Below, in pieces: positions 12,290 through 25,111 of a DNA stretch of 64,000 bases (position 1 is the stretch's first letter; the number at the start of each line of letters is the position of its first letter). A program made the translations under genes and the position numbers. Source of the stretch: Melastoma dodecandrum (lineage: Eukaryota; Streptophyta; Magnoliopsida; Myrtales; Melastomataceae); contig JARUPY010000465.1 of the NCBI GenBank assembly GCA_029817715.1, forward strand, positions 4,267,501 through 4,331,500, read 5' to 3'. The notes under the pieces are model-generated. The model saw nothing but the letters and a program-made list of their open reading frames with translations, ran no database searches and was not told where the DNA came from.

Positions 12290-12863
12290 TATTAATCAGG
12301 AACTACAGCACATTGGAGATTTCTCACTGTAGGAATATTTAATAAAAACATGTCTTGAACAAAGTTTTCTCTTACGGGCACACGTCGGAAGTCTGGATTA
12401 CGAAAACGTGACATGCACTATTCTATCACAAGTTTCCATAACACGTGAGAAGAACAAGAGTATCGTCTTCGATTAAGTCACGTAAAATATTTTGTTTAAA
12501 ACTATTAAAGAAAAGAAGTGATGGAGACGAATCTTGTTCATGCCGAATCTCTTTACCCATTTCCATCGAATGTCTTTCCGCCATTCAGGACCAGTCAAAA
12601 AAAACAAGCCATTCCAAAAGAAGGAAAAAAAAAAGCATTATTCCTTCACCAAAACCCAATTCCAACACTAGAAAACATCCCCAGTTATTTTATATGCCTA
12701 AAAATGTAACATAAACCTAAGTACAAGCACAACTTAGGCCAAAAGTTAGGCACATCCCACTTTTGGTTTTTGCCCCTATATATATGTAAACCGGTCTTCA
12801 TTCATTGTAAGATTCATACAAACAATCTCAGAAATTTAAGGTTTTGTCTGGGCGAGAAAGGAT
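12290..12863 (+). promoter_or_regulatory. Upstream region of the EF-hand gene
   Basis: AT-rich, with no coding signal. A TATATATA box at 12777-12784 lies about 80 bases before the ATG at 12864. Confidence 0.5.
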
Positions 12864-13118
12864 ATGGCCAGTGGCTACACGGCACGGCAACGTAAGGTCA
12901 GCCAGGATGTCCTGCAGCGCTTTGATGGGAACAAGGATGGAACCATCAGCTTGTACGAGCTGGCCGGCGCGTACAAGAAGATGGGCGTGAGGTCGCCCAT
13001 CCAGCACGCCTACGCGGCGCTCCTCTTGGTCGACGAGGACGGAGATGGGGTCATCGACAACGAGAGGGAAGTGGCCTCTGTCGCTACTTATTTACGCCAA
13101 CCGAGCTACGGCGCCTAG
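12864..13118 (+). CDS. Small EF-hand calcium-binding protein
   Basis: Intronless 84-aa protein with two EF-hands. The first loop, DGNKDGTISLYE (about residues 21-32), is canonical with acidic residues at positions 1, 5 and 12. The second, DEDGDGVIDNER (about 57-68), has Asp at 1, 3 and 5 and Gly at 6, but Arg where the bidentate Glu of position 12 is expected; a Glu sits one place earlier. The second site may therefore bind calcium weakly or bind magnesium (inference). Its length resembles polcalcins and the shortest calmodulin-like proteins, but the sequence is not a typical polcalcin. It probably acts as a cytosolic calcium sensor. A TATA box lies at a sensible distance. Confidence 0.85.
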   Translation: MASGYTARQRKVSQDVLQRFDGNKDGTISLYELAGAYKKMGVRSPIQHAYAALLLVDEDGDGVIDNEREVASVATYLRQPSYGA

Positions 13119-13524
13119 CGCCTGCTCCTTGGGGAATACTCCCCTTCTTGTGTATAGATGTACCTGGCGTTTTGATAATCCTATGTATGTCCCGGTGTGT
13201 ATAGAGGGGCCGTGTTTTGTGAATAATCGGTCCGACCGATGTCGTGATAAAAAAAAAATAAACGAGCGAATGATCATTTGTTTCCCGATATGTTTTACCA
13301 TTGAAATGAAAAAAAGTTGATGCTTCTCGTTAAAGCACGCTTGTGAATATAATCTTTCTACAACTTGCTAAAGCACAGTATTCTATTCTATGATAAGAAA
13401 ATTGCAAGGAACATTTACAGGTTTCTAACGATTAGATGTTATTTGAAATGTTTTAGTACTAAAAATCATTTGTGCTTCATGCGATTTGCTTGCTTAATTT
13501 CAACTCCTGCGAAAGCATAAGCAG
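13119..13524. other. 3' flank of the EF-hand gene
   Basis: AT-rich sequence with no supported gene. Confidence 0.5.
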
Positions 13525-13935
13525 CAATGCCAGTAGCTGCACGAGATGGAGATTCCGCGTTCAAGGACAAACCCCATGAGGATGTCAAGCTCCTGCTCAC
13601 TGACGTGGAAGTCGTGGTTTTCGTCGGCCCAGTTCAAAACCTTTAAGGCCTACCAGAAGGGCGCCTTGAACCGTACCCTCACAAACGCATCCCTCAGCTT
13701 GTTGAAGTTGAGCATCCTCACGCTCTTGACCTCCTCCTAGGTGTTGGTCCACAGGGACTCCCTGCCTCTTTCCTTGTTCCAGTGGATGGCAAACCATACG
13801 ATCTCGATCGACGGTACCCATCTTCTCCGGCTAGTTGATCTATCTGTCCGGTCGAGTGAGGTCAATCATCATGAGCACCTCCCTTGCCCTTTTAAATAGA
13901 TTGAAGATTGGTTTCCTCCTTCATCGTACCACTTA
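13525..13935 (-). pseudogene. Unrecognised broken coding relic with an EF-hand-like tail
   Basis: On the minus strand, three protein-like pieces follow one another with breaks between them. The first reads FKRAREVLMMIDLTRPD. The second, after a frame change, reads VPSIEIVWFAIHWNKERGRE and ends at a TAG after SLWTNT. The third reads VKSVRMLNFNKLRDAFVRVR, meets a second TAG after FKAPFW, and continues into LNWADENHDFHVSEQELDIL. The last part resembles an EF-hand loop (D-x-N-x-D...E) with Phe in place of the usual Gly at position 6. The composition looks like once-real protein, but I do not recognise the family. An open stretch further upstream on the same strand (13892-14092) could belong to it. 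Confidence 0.45.
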
Positions 13936-14442
13936 TTCCATAAATCATTGATCCAAGGACTATCGCCTTTTGTCCAAAAGAGAGATCGCCTGCTATCTCC
14001 ATCTCGTGCCAACACTGGATAATATCACGATCGACAATTTCTCCTTTCGAACAAAACCGACTAAGAATGTCCAGGATATAACAAATCAACATTGAATATC
14101 CTAAGACAAATGTGGCTAAGAAAAATAAAAGGACGAAAGAATCATCATCACAGAGGATGTTCTAGCAATTACAACAGCTGAGCAGCTAAATCATCATCTT
14201 TTTATCGTTTGGACCAAAATCAGGTTGTAAACTTTTGGTTTCTGTTCGCCTGTCCGGTTCGGTGTAGTTTGCTGTCGCAAAGATGTAAAAAATACTGCTT
14301 CTGGAGGTGTGAACCATGTCAGCAGCCGACGGTTGATCAAGCTATGGAGTCTTCACCATCTGAGTTTTCAACCATCGTCCATAGTCTATGAACTGTCTGT
14401 CCATAAATTAACTGCTTCTCTATCTTCTGAAAGGCGCTTGGT

Positions 14443-17400
14443 TTAAACATCGATAAGAGGAAGCGGCATCTTCCAGAAGTTCCAGTTATTAAAATCCTCC
14501 TGGAAGTAATTACAAAAACCCCAGAAACCAACCCGGATTAGACATCCGACAGAGTTAGCTCGAAATGATGTGTGGGAAGTCGTACCAGTTCTGCATTGTT
14601 GGTTGGCGGGAACATCCCATGAACAAGAGAATGAAGAGAAGTATAAGACTTGGTGTCAACATGCCTATTCACCACAACCTCGCCCTGTGAGAAACAAGAT
14701 TTGTGGGAATCATCCAAACGCATGTAATCGAGCTTAAGCGAGCATTTGAAGATGAAGTTGCATCTCCCTTCTAACCTTGGGGTTTATGATGAAAATTTTC
14801 CCTTTAGGAATCCCAACCTTGAGGTAGCTAATCTCGTCCGTGTCTCTGTTTCCAAATCCAGCGTAGAATGGATTGCAATCGGAGGGGAACAATGACTTGA
14901 TCTCCTGGTAAAAAATTTTGCCCAGAAAGCCGTGAGACGCCTCGGCACATCGCCGGGACATCTAAAATGAGAAAATTGCAGGCAGAGCATTAAACTAACC
15001 TCTAAGCAACCTATCTTGAATTCATGAGGCCTCCTAATTATCACTGTGCAGAAGGACAACAAAGTGAAATGAGAAGGAAGCAAACGTGAAACAAAGGCCC
15101 CGCAAAAACCTTAAAATCGCCTCATGTAATTTCCTCGAGATTCTCCTTTTACGCATGTCAAATTCAGAATGTGGAGGAAACATGCATAAATCAGCAATAA
15201 AAAGTACTTAGAATCATCAAGATTGTAGCAGCTCAGTATTCGTAAGTACCTTCTCGATATAAAGACGGAAAAAGTCCATCTGGAGAGATAACAATAGGCC
15301 CATCAGGCAAAACCTTTCCATTCTGCAGACGAATTCCAGACATAATCAGTCGCGGCAGATGAACAAAAGGGTAACAGTAAAGATCAAAGAGAAATCGTGC
15401 AGTTTCCCGCATTGCGAATTTGCTTCTGACTTCACTACCTGGTTAAGATTGATCAAGAATCGCCTGGTGAGGCAGGCCTGTGTAATGGCACGTGCACTGA
15501 GAAAGAGCATATGATATCCATTCTCCTGTGAAGGTTGCAAGGAATTTCACATGTTAGCAAATCCGTACTATGCGATAACTTCTCCAGCTGCTTTTTAACC
15601 TAAATCCAGTCTCATTGAAAACCAACAGGAATTCACTGTTTTTGAGAGTTCATTTAGCCTCCAGAATGGGTGACAAGGATGATGCATACCTTGATGGCCG
15701 AGTACAAATTCGCTACCCCAACATGAGACCAATCCAAACCCATCAAAGGCATGAACTGACCTAAAACATCTGACCTGCAAACGAACGTGAGGTTAATAAG
15801 AATAAAGGAAAGAAAAAAGAAGCAAGAAATGCTTAGTCAGTGTTCGCTCGTTAACTTACTTCGTAATGGTTCCATCAACATCTGAAATGATAACCCGACT
15901 ATTCCATTTCCACAGGTAAATCCTCGCATCAACCTGTCCAGACAACGAGCATAAGCAAAGTGTTGGACCAGGGAGTAATTGCCTTTTTGATAGACCGTAG
16001 GAGTCACAAGTTTGAAGTGTGAATTCCCAGGGTACCTGCTGCTTCCCCAACATCGATGTATAGAAGAGGAACGTCACTATGTTAGAACCCTCCTTCAAGT
16101 TTAAGGAAACAAGCTGGCTGGATGTTGGTTTGAGGACTCTGACCATCTTCCTCACCAGTCTAGGCCCAATGATTTCGCTGCCATTTGTGTGGCTAGAATC
16201 TGGCGAAGAAGGATAACACAGGCTTCCTCTTCCTGAGGCACGCGAATGCAGCTTAGGAAACAAACGACAAGAAATTAAGATAAAAAAAGGTAAAGTCCAA
16301 CTTCTTACCATCTCCAGGACTATCAGAAAGTGAGGATCCTGCCAGTGAAGTGTTGAAGTCAAGCGACTGACTACGGGAATGATGGAAAGCACGTTTACTC
16401 TTGCTTTTCAAGCGAGAAACCATATCGGGCAACGAATTGACCCGGTTCATTCCTTTCATAATTCGAGACGTCGTATTTCTCCTAGGACTCCTAAGGTTTC
16501 TCGTACTTTCATCCGAAGTACTATGGTTCGGTGATTGTTCATGGGAAGACTGCGCTCCTCTAAGTGGTGAAGCATCAAGGACAGTCTCGCCAGCTTGACC
16601 AAGCTCCCCGTGCGTTGATTCCACATTGTAACTTAAATGAAACCTTGCTGACAAGTCTGTTTGGCCTTTCCTCCTCCCATTTGCAGGACCACGAATGTTA
16701 CACGATCTACCGCCGTCATTGGTGGAGCCTGAGGAAAGGAGAGGTGGACTAGGGGTGACTGTATTCATGATAACATTCTCGCCATCCCTCGAGGCATGAT
16801 CTTGGGAGCTGCTGCAAGTTACAACAGTCTGGAGCAGAGGTTCCACTTCTGATAGCTTCCCTTCATTTGCCTCCCGAATAACGTCCTGCACAAAAGAACG
16901 TTACAATCAGTCAGTGTTGCTGCTGAATTTTGTTAGATGAAATCTAACACATGAGCACTAGAATATGCAGGCGGCGACCTCTCTGTTGACTTGCAGAGTC
17001 TCGGGAGGGCTCAGAATGCCAGAACCGGACTTTACTGAACATTCTGAACGTGAGATAAAGCTGTTCGAAGTATCACTACTAGTCTGGCTTTCGTCAGTCC
17101 CGCTCTTCTCCTCTGAAGAAACGCTGCCTGCAAAAATCCCATCCAATCTCGGGGAAGTTTACATTTATGCACAAGAATTCTGTAAATCTCGTACAATTCG
17201 TTCTATTATTGATACGATTTCACTAAAAGGGTTAGCTAAGATTATTGCAAGAAAAATTTACCTACTGTGGACCTGCTTTCACGAGAGCGAACATTGAGGT
17301 AGCATGGTTTCCGATCTTTTGAGCTTTTGTGGCCGTGCAAACTCATTTCCTTCTCCCTATCGCCAATCTTCGGACCAATAATATCAGAATTGTCAACACT

Positions 17401-17994
17401 ACCATCAACACCTGCCTTCTTTAACTGTTTCAACCTCCTCCTAGAGTACAAGTTCGTCGACCACTTGAACTCCAGGAGCTCAGCAACGATCTCCGCTCGA
17501 TCCATTGGATCCCTCTTTATGACATCCGGACTAACTTCTCCTTCCCTGTCAAAATCATCCCTGAACGACCTCCCGTAACAACTCAAGCACATCTGACTGC
17601 TCCTGGAATAACTCCTCGCCTTCGTGCGATGCCTGCTGGTATCAAAATTGCAACTTTTTGACTTGAAGTGTCGCCTCCCTCCACCTCCTCCTTGCGGTTT
17701 CCAATCAGTGTCCTCTTCCTCCACCACCTGTAGAAAATAAGCCTCCCCTTTATGATTCAGATACATGTTGATGTCCGCCTCCATCCCATTGACGCACAGT
17801 TTCACGATCTTTTCCTTCGTCTTCAACACACCCTGGAACTTCCCGAACCTCACGTACCAAGGCGACGATTTAAACGTGCCGTCGGGCTGTTCCACGACAA
17901 TTATATCGATCGCGCCTCCGAAAGGATGAAACGGGCCGGAAACAATGTACGCCCCTTTGGAGATATACCTCCCTATCTTCCCGACCGCTTCCAT
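14443..17994 (-). CDS. PAH: Phosphatidate phosphatase PAH (lipin family)
   Basis: Mg-dependent phosphatidate phosphatase, which turns phosphatidic acid into diacylglycerol; plant PAH1/PAH2 restrain phospholipid synthesis at the ER (family knowledge). Twelve minus-strand exons: 17994-17262, 17127-16979, 16885-16309, 16232-16036, 15933-15860, 15774-15690, 15525-15439, 15322-15250, 15043-15000, 14904-14776, 14684-14586, 14499-14443. They sum to 2,304 nt, 767 aa. The N-terminal lipin domain begins [20 protein letters not shown]. The C-terminal HAD-type LNS2 domain carries the catalytic motif DVDGT (about residues 570-574) and later [17 protein letters not shown], and the protein ends [18 protein letters not shown]. 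It is shorter than Arabidopsis PAH1 and PAH2 (about 900 aa), the difference lying in the variable middle region. All catalytic parts are intact. Confidence 0.94.
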
Positions 17995-19240
17995 CCCTTT
18001 CCCTCCTCCTAATCTATCGTACTCACGTCCAATGGTCGATTCTCGGCACGGCTACCCAGAACGACCCGGAATCGCGATCACAGCTCACAATGCCAAGGAT
18101 CCATCGGCTCAAACACAAACTTTCCAACAGAATGCATTCGACCCGGAAATCCTCCAATGTTGGGAGGTGGGAATAAGTTTTAGGGAGTCACGGTGGAGGA
18201 AGCTGAAGATGTGTATTTAACAAAACAAGGGGGAAGAAGAAGAAAGGAGAAGACACCCCCAGAACAGGAAAGAACAAGGACAACATTCTCTTCTTCCCTC
18301 CCCCGCAACTCAACAACGTCCGGAACCTGCCAAACATCCTACGCGGGGAAGAAGAATCGATCATCAAGATGGAATATATTATCGAATATTACTAATAGCG
18401 GAGGAAACCCCCCCCCCCCCCAACCCCAACTCTCTTCCCCTGCTTCTTCCTTTCCTTATTGGTTGGTGGGAATCTTCGTTGTTCATCCAAAGACTCTCCC
18501 AACGATCCGAAATCCATGGCAAAGAAAATAAAAGGGGAAAATTTTCGTGGAGAATGAATCGAAAGGAGGGGTTTTTGTTTTGTTGTTGTAATTTGAAGGT
18601 TTTCGCAGGAGGGGAGTGGGCAAGACGACAACCTCGGAGCGAGTACGAGAGGAAGGAGCCATGGCCTTTCACTTCTTTGTTACACGATGGTGGGGCGGGT
18701 GGTCGGAATCCAAAAGAAACGAAGCCATCCACTGTCAGAACACGCACGCTGCCCAAAACGATTACCGGAAAGATGAACAGCCGAGCCCGTTTACCTTTTC
18801 ATTGCACTCTCTTTACACTTTCACGGAGCCTCCCGACTCATTCGGCTTAAGTAACAAGACATCGTCCAGCATTGTACAGTGGAATGAAGTCGATGCAACG
18901 AAACGAAGTACAAGGAAACAAAGAATACTAATTTTACCTATGTCGTGCGAGCGAGAGTCACGACACAAAATGTCTATGTATCTTAGTCTGATCCCAGAGG
19001 GGGGAGGACTTCATCGACGAATCCTTGGCGAAGGAAGATTTCGCTCCTGTATTCATGCAGTAACAAATTCTGGGGCATTCCAATCTTCTAACAGTGGGGA
19101 AAAATATGTTAATCTATTGAACACCCGAATGTCCAGTCGAATCCTCGATTCTGCTGTCCGAGGGCAGTCGAGGAACCTCAAATTGCTTTGAGGCTACACG
19201 GGGTCAGACCACGCTTGCCTGAAGTCTCACCGGGGCTTGG
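17995..19240. other. PAH upstream region and PP2C 3' flank
   Basis: Contains the promoter and leader of the PAH gene (minus strand), a 14-base C run at 18408-18421, and the 3' flank of the PP2C gene. Several open frames of 60-190 codons occur on both strands (for example 18616-19191 +), but none shows family motifs or splice support. Confidence 0.5.
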
Positions 19241-22060
19241 CTAGTCACTATCGCTATTGTGCCGAACTGTAAGTCAAGTGTACATAAAGTGATCACACAA
19301 TTCATGCCGCAATGAAGAAGAGGAATATTCAGTTTCATGAAAAGGGCATTTCGCTTGAGTAGTGATCGTCTTGAATTCCACATAAAGTTTCTAGAAATAA
19401 TCGAGGAAAGATTGAAAGAATCACCTCCAGACGGTCTTTTCCCTTCCATGGCTTCTTTCTTCTCTTGACAAGTAGAGCATAGGAAAGGGCCATCCCAAGG
19501 TCGCAACTTCCGAGGTGTGGATGAACCGGCATGTATGGAGATTCCCTCCCCCGGCTTTAGCTCCACTTGACATACAGCGCACATAAACAACCTAAACATG
19601 TTGCAGAGGGGATATTTTGTATCCAATCTGCACATTTCGAGCGCAATGTGAACCAAAGAGAGAAAAAAAGCTTCAGAAAAAGGACATTTTGGAAATCTCG
19701 TGATACCTTTGAGACAGAAATGCAGATCCAGCCTCATATAACTCCTCCACGATATCTGGCTCAATGAAATCTTGATCTAATTGAGACGAAGACTCTGATG
19801 ACCTTTTACGAAATATGCCCTTGAACACGCATTTTCCCGGCTTCCTCGGTGGAGGTAAAGGAGCCGGTGGCTTCTCTGGCGGTAATATGTCAACAACGAT
19901 GCATGTTGTGTCATCTCTAAGTCCTTTAAATTGTACAGCTTCCTGTCCAACATACAGTCCGAGTGAACAAACATGGTTGAAATGCTAAATATAAGTTGTG
20001 CAACAAGACCATCGTTCCTACCGTCTGAGAGAAACACTGGAAAAAAAAATCAAGTTTGGTCGAAGAATTTAACAGTTCGAGAAGCCACCAGCGAACTCAC
20101 TTTAACAATTTGGGCGGCAGAAGCATCCGGTGACATCCCTCGACAACAATCAAGTGCAGCTTCTGCACTCAATGCATCCCAGACGCCATCACTAGAAATG
20201 ATTAGCCTACCTCCTCCAGAGGATAGCTGCAGGAAAAATATCAAGTTCAAACTCCAAGGCACCCTCCAAAGGAAGATTATAGTCACCATTCATCAAGGCT
20301 ATGACAGGACAGCAAGAAAAACAATGGTGGAATGTAGAAAGAATTGAATCCTCCTCAGATTTACAATGACCACAACAAATTTAGCAACATAGAGGGTAAA
20401 ATTTCGTATGGGTGGCATCCCGCCAAACTGTTGGAACATTTACACGAGAAGCTAGATTCCTCCAATAAAGTTCAAAAAATCATCTTCGGAAAGTAGAGGC
20501 GTACCTTTACTTGCTTGACGTGAGGAACGGGAACAATATATTCACCAACATCCACATCCCCGATAGATCGAGAAAGACACAATCCACCCGGCCAACATCT
20601 CAAAGGACCAATCTGAAAATTATGCAAACCCAATCAACAATTGATCTCCACATTAGATATTTAGTGACTACTTTATTTTAATGATGTCAAAAGATCCAGA
20701 CCAGGAATCACCATTGCCATCAGACAATGGCAATATCCAACTCATGGTTGCCATCTGGGGACCCCATATTATCTAAAGAAAAGAACCAGCAAGGACTGAA
20801 GCACCCGTACCTCAGCACCGCCACCGGTATTCAGGCGTCCAACTTCCCCTCCACTTTCTGTAATCCGAACCCTCCTGCAGCAGTTCAGGTAATCCTTCTC
20901 AACTTAATGAAAAGTGGAATTACAAGCTAAAGCAGCTAAAAAAATTTGCAGAAACAACATACTCTTCCTCGTTGCACTCGAGCCGATGATCAGCCGACAA
21001 ATAATAGATGTCCCCCTCAGCGGATTCGAGTATGCAACGGGAATCCCCAACAGAGGCGACCGTCACAATCCAACCTTCAATGATAACGAAAGTGACCGTT
21101 GTTCCTGAAGTTTGAGCTGCGAGAATGAAAGAAAAGAAAAAAAATAAAAACCATAGTCATTGTCCAAGAACCACAGTGAAAGGGCTTTCCTTACATTTTG
21201 TTGCTAGGAAAGCATGTTATTGTTTTCAAAGGAAGAAATTCCTACCTTTCTCCTGAAATTCTTTGTCAGTCTTCACGAATCCTGCTACTAATGCTCTAGG
21301 AAGTGCGTTTACCCATTCATTTCTGTTAAGGTCTGAAGGAACAGCATCTAGTATGTTGCTTAGGAGATGTTCTTTCGCATATAAAGCGGCAGCGGATCCA
21401 TTATGTCCATCGAATAACTGCAGGAAAAAGAAAAATAGAAAAGAAACGAACATAAGCGATGATTATCGATACCCCCCAAAATGCTTGCCACTTAACTTAA
21501 TCCTGTGACATGTTGTACACAAAACAAACGTGCTACCGAATGAAAGATCCCACTGCAGTGATTTCAAATCCAGAGGTTAATCGTACTCTCCCTGAACAAG
21601 ATTAAGACCAGGAACCAACACCGCCTCAAAAGAAAAAACAAAACGACCATCCCCTGAGCTACTCTATCAATCAAGAGAAACCAATCCTCTTTACTAAGAA
21701 GGATGATTGTCCAAAGCACATCATGGCAATCAATCCTTCTCTTTTCACCCAGGCCATGATTCAACACTATCATCGTTCACCCTCAATCAAGAACGAGCCA
21801 ATCAAAATCAACGAGGGCTATTCCGGAAAACAAATCACCGGATAAACGAGGACTTCACTCACAGCGAAAATCGAATACATAGTGACGCCATCCCCGACAT
21901 TACGCTGGCAATCCGCCTTGACGAGAGTGTAGTCCTCCCCTTTTTTGCTATGGCTGGCCTGTCCGTGCACAATCTCAGGCTTCTCGATCTTCTCGTTGGC
22001 CAACTCCCTCTTCAGGAGCACCGACAACGGCACTGCCTGGTGCTGGCTCCTCGTCGACAT
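19241..22060 (-). CDS. Protein phosphatase 2C (PP2C12-like)
   Basis: Metal-dependent Ser/Thr phosphatase. Nine minus-strand exons: 22060-21863, 21417-21246, 21116-20963, 20874-20811, 20612-20505, 20226-20101, 19942-19707, 19627-19425, 19266-19241. They sum to 1,287 nt, 428 aa, the length I recall for Arabidopsis PP2C12 (At1g47380). PP2C motifs are LFDGHNGSAAA, the SGTTVTFVII segment, VASVGDSRC, LSADHRLE, LCLSRSIGD, IISSDGVWD and LRDDTTCIVVDILPP. The C-terminal extension holds two CxxC pairs (CAVC and CSTC) spaced like a small zinc ribbon. The last exon codes only VRHNSDSD; I preferred this splice over reading through to 19204 because it restores the family tail. The gene seems intact; its substrates are unknown. 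Confidence 0.92.
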
Positions 22061-25000
22061 CTCCTTCCTTCTCCCAAACCAACAACAATACCAACGACCA
22101 CCGAGAATATCAATCCCACAATCCCCCTCGCATCAAACCTCCAAAACAAAACCCAAACCAATCCTAAAACAATCAACACCAAAAAAAAAAATCAACAATC
22201 AAGAAATCCGCCGGGGCCGTCGACCCGCCCAGATCTAAAACCAACAAAAATAAATAAATAGATAAATAAATGAAATGAAACCGACGGAGGAATCGAGAAT
22301 CCAGGAAAACTCGGCCACATTGCCACCATCGAAACGCGAAAACAGAAACGTGTGGTGGAGGGGAGGGGGAAAACGACAAAAACGTCGGACGCACTTCGCC
22401 TCGACACTCCGGGACGGAAGAAGACTCAAAGATCACGCGAGACCGGCAAATGTAGCATCGCCACGGGCAGGACAGTGGGGTGGGGGGGGGGGGGGGGGGG
22501 GCGAAGGGAAAGAAGGAAGACGAAGAGAAAGGGGAGGAAAGAACGAACTTCGTTGGGCGGATTAAAAAAGCTGAAATAAAAAAGGAAGGAAGAAAGGAAG
22601 AGGAAAGTATTATTTTTTTTTTAAAAACGTTATTACATGAAAAAATCCGCTGAAATCTTCGGAGCTGTCGGAGTTTGGGCACACGTGGTGTGGTGTGGTG
22701 AGGAAATGGTAATGAAAAAACGCGTTACTTCATTTATTACGTTACCCCTCACGATTTTATGATGGTTAATGTTAACCCCCCCTCAACTCAACTCATGTCG
22801 CCTCCTCGAATATCGAAAATGTCCGGATATAATCCCCTCCTCGATTCTATCAAGGAATAATGACAGTAGATGATTTGGTGATGAGCGCAAACGAAACGAA
22901 TGATTGATTTGATTTCATAATCTGCGCGCTTTTAGCTCTGATATTGCCCTAAAAGTTTAATTTGTTGGACAAAATATCGGTGTACAAACCGTGTCATCGT
23001 TTCATTTGCGTGCGTGATTTAATTAAATCATAGCGGATGGCGAAATTTCATGACGTGCACGTCGTTCATGTGTGGAAAATTTGTCCCAATGTTTGACTTA
23101 ATCCCTGTCTATCCGATCGGCGCCACAAAAGAGATGGGGATTAAACCTACCTGCCTGCCTGTAAAATGGTTTACAGCCCAAACAAACAAACATAGACCCA
23201 AGTCAAGTATTTGGACGTATCCGATTATAAGACATTTGGCGTGGTATTGGATACGGTTGGGATGTATAGATGAATGGGGATATAAAATAAAACTTGGTTC
23301 CGGAGACAACAATCGCCATGTCTACGCGTGGGAACCCAGTCAGACTTGTCTACATTTTTTTTTTCTTTTTTGCGTGTGGTGTGGGGAGAGAGCACCACGT
23401 CCTGGATTTTGTTAGGCTAAAGAAAATTTTTATAAAAGGAGGAGCTTTTTATCAGAAGAACAGGCTGGTGACCACGTTAAGACAAAGAAATGGACAGGTT
23501 GTCCTCCCCCACGATGTCCTGAGTGGGCGTGTCTAGCACAATCAGCGAAAAACCAAGAAAGACTTTTTAACCCTGGAAAATGGAGCAAAGATAGATATAT
23601 CCCCAGGAAACCGTCAAAATCCACATTTTCTTCGTTCTCCATGCAACTGTGTACGTTTCGGATAAGGGAGAGAGAGAGAGAGATAGAGAGAGTACCGACA
23701 GGAGGATTCTTGATCGAACGTCGAGCTTGATTAGTTCTCCGGCGATGGGAGTGGCTGGCTGCTTGGCGAATCTCTGGCAAGAAATGTAGAAACTGCTGGA
23801 CTTGATAATGTAAACCTGCAGCCATCCAGATAATGTTAATTGTGAGCAATTTGGATTTGAGGCAACATGTCGAGTTTGTTAGATATTTGATCTTATTTTT
23901 CTTCCATTAATTATATATTTTTGCGTCCTAAACTCAAATTATTAAGTAACGTTTGATTTATATTATATAATTTAATCTAACATTTTTTTCACCCTCCATT
24001 AACGAGTCAAGAACAATTCTAGGCTCGAGGTTAGCTCGATAACAAGTTCGAGCTCTATCGAGCCAAAATATTTAAGTTCGAGCTCGACCGAGTCCAACTA
24101 TAGAGAGCTTGAACTCAACTCGAATGGCTCGAATATACAGATTAAGCTTAAACATGAGTCGATCTTTATATTCGAGCCTGACTAAAAAATATATATAATT
24201 TGTCTTGACAGGCTTGAAAATAGAAGATAGCCTCGAATTAAAAATAAATGTAGATTGAACACGAAGGAGTGTCGAGGCATGCGGTACCACTGTCTGGTTT
24301 TATTTTTATTAATAAAATATTAATATTTATTATATAATATATACACGGGCCGCGAGCCATCGACCCATGAATTTTAACCTCGGTGGGGTATTCTTCGGTC
24401 CCTTCATGAAGGGGCGTCATAATGTAGAAATGAGTAGGAAGGCCCTCCAGGGATAAGAACAGTCAGCAGGCTGCTGATTTCCCATTCCGACTAGTCTCGA
24501 GTCCAGGTGAACGACTGAGTATTCTACCAGCCAGAAGCCACCATATACATGAGACCGAAGCATTGATCTTACTAAAGTCGGGTACAGCGTCCCGAGACTG
24601 AGTTCCAAGTCTTCGGCCTTCCCCAATGTGTATGAGAACCATAGCTGATGTGTCTCTTCCTTTATACATTCCTACAAACATCGTCGGAACCATCAACGCA
24701 GGATGAGGAACCATAACCCGCTCCCGATCAGGTTCCCCAACACCCCGTATCGCCATGAATCTCAGCATCGACTTTTGTTCAAATGCCACCTGTGCAGCAG
24801 CTAAAATTCCTCAGCTCAGGAAGCATATAGCATCAAGCATCGGACTTGTCTATTGTTAGATTGAAATTAAACATTTGGCGACTGAAACAACATAACAACC
24901 AACCGGGCCTTCCAATGACATGCCTAGCAAGCACAAAACACCGAACCACCAAGGGACCGTGTCGGCCGGTCGAGTTTTGTAAGAACCAAAAGAACAGGAC

Positions 25001-25106
25001 AAATGCTACTCCCCAAGAAGTCCACTTCTATCCCTGTAATCAGCAGGCTGATAGGTGGGTGACGCGGCTAGACCGCGTCATCACCACCATATGTTTCTCT
25101 GCAAGA
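22061..25106. other. Gene-poor region upstream of PP2C
   Basis: The PP2C promoter and leader come first, including a 20-base G run at 22482-22501. A GA-rich microsatellite is near 23667-23690. From 24000 to 24180 there is a repeat made of CTCGAG/GAGCTCGA-like words, probably transposon remnant. At 24417-24789 (-) an open frame follows a possible 3' splice site, but I recognise no family in it. At 25056-25082 a short hairpin is formed by GTGACGCGG and its near complement. No gene is supported. Confidence 0.45.
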
Positions 25107-25111
25107 CGCGA

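Noticed and set aside
18616..19191. 191-codon plus-strand open frame
   Set aside because: No motif, low-complexity, and it crosses the promoter and 3' flank of genes on the other strand.
19204..19424. Unspliced extension of the PP2C C-terminus
   Set aside because: Splicing from 19425 to 19266 restores the short family tail; the extension looks like intron sequence.
24417..24789. Possible minus-strand exon after a CAG acceptor
   Set aside because: Open and protein-like in places, but no family was recognised and no partner exon could be joined.
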